Source: Bacillota bacterium
GTDB taxonomy: Bacteria; Bacillota; Clostridia; Christensenellales; Borkfalkiaceae
Assembly: GCA_003343765.1 (NCBI GenBank)
Contig: QAKO01000119.1
Span: forward strand, 1-5,382
Length of the DNA: 5,382 nt
Direction of reading: 5' to 3'
Part shown: in pieces, positions 5,283 to 5,382 of the stretch
Position numbering within the stretch: the first letter of the stretch is position 1
Layout of the letters: each line of letters starts with the position of its first letter
Program-made: the position numbers and the translations under genes
Notes under the pieces: model-generated
Told to the model about the DNA's origin: nothing
What the model saw: only the letters and a program-made list of their open reading frames with translations
The model's database searches: none

Positions 5283-5295
5283 GAACTTAATGTTC
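5283..5295. promoter_or_regulatory. Perfect dyad operator of the LexA-like gene
   Basis: GAAC-TTAAT-GTTC is an exact inverted repeat. On the minus strand it reads CGAAC with an ATTAA spacer, so each half matches the Gram-positive SOS box (CGAAC-N4-GTTCG), but the spacer is one base longer. It begins six bases after the -10 box, at the transcription start, where a bound repressor would block initiation. Confidence 0.65.
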
Positions 5296-5301
5296 GTCTA
5301 A

Positions 5302-5331
5302 ATTATAACAAAAAAAGAGACACCCCCGCAA
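5302..5331 (-). promoter_or_regulatory. Promoter of the LexA-like gene
   Basis: On the minus strand a perfect TATAAT (5307-5302) is preceded, after 18 bases, by TTGCGG (5331-5326), a fair -35 box. The -35 box lies inside a terminator-like hairpin. Confidence 0.6.
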
Positions 5332-5342
5332 GCGCGAGGTGT
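5310..5342 (-). terminator. Leftward intrinsic terminator of an upstream gene
   Basis: On the minus strand, arms at 5342-5338 and 5324-5320 (ACACC with GGTGT) and an inner three-pair stem (5336-5334 with 5329-5327) enclose a four-base loop. After a four-base gap comes a run of seven Ts (5316-5310). It would end transcription from a leftward gene beyond the window. The stem has a small internal loop, so its strength is uncertain. Confidence 0.5.
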
Positions 5343-5382
5343 TACGTTATCGTTACACGTCAAGGTTTTTTGTGATATTTTC

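Noticed and set aside
1..5382. tRNA or rRNA genes, CRISPR repeats, insertion-sequence ends, dif-like sites
   Set aside because: No cloverleaf, regularly spaced repeat array, transposase, terminal inverted repeats, or convincing XerC/XerD core was seen on either strand.

Overview
The window looks like part of a small mobile genetic element from a low-to-mid GC Gram-positive bacterium, probably a Clostridia-type Firmicute. The pointers are strong AGGAGG-type ribosome binding sites, a perfect TTGAAA-N17-TATAAT promoter, a LexA-type repressor, and protein families that I recall from Firmicute accessory DNA. The host assignment is inference.

Layout. At the left, one gene reads rightward (73-942). 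It encodes an orphan N6-adenine methyltransferase-like protein with an SAM-binding motif but no visible catalytic NPPY motif. A terminator-like hairpin precedes it, and a clear intrinsic terminator (991-1017) follows it. The other four genes all read leftward. In transcription order they are a LexA-like self-cleaving repressor (4653-5255), a Zot/FtsK-like ATPase that lacks its P-loop (3666-4577), an HUH rolling-circle replication initiator (2513-3586), and a KilA-N protein (1594-2439). The gaps between them are 73-79 bases, and each gap carries a site: an autoregulated promoter in front of the repressor, a stranded Shine-Dalgarno in front of the ATPase gene, an 11-bp perfect stem-loop in front of rep, and a strong promoter in front of the KilA-N gene.

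Between the convergent methyltransferase and KilA-N genes lie about 575 bases without a credible gene (1018-1593) but with dense structure. It holds a 10-bp hairpin, three tandem 11-bp repeats, a perfect 14-bp hairpin, and an 85-base GC-rich multi-part hairpin. Three 11-bp repeats next to a hairpin is the architecture of a pMV158-type rolling-circle double-strand origin, so this is my best candidate for the element's origin or an equivalent site (packaging or recombination).

How it may work together. The LexA-like repressor probably controls its own gene and the KilA-N gene: both have TATAAT boxes followed, exactly six bases later, by related 13-bp sites. DNA damage would cleave the repressor at Cys88-Gly89 and release the module. 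The Rep protein would nick an origin and could recruit the host sliding clamp through a QLSLF peptide in its acidic linker. The Zot-like gene hints at filamentous phage ancestry, but no coat genes are visible and the ATPase gene looks damaged at its 5' end. The module may therefore be a defective prophage, a phage satellite, or a plasmid-like element integrated in a larger one.
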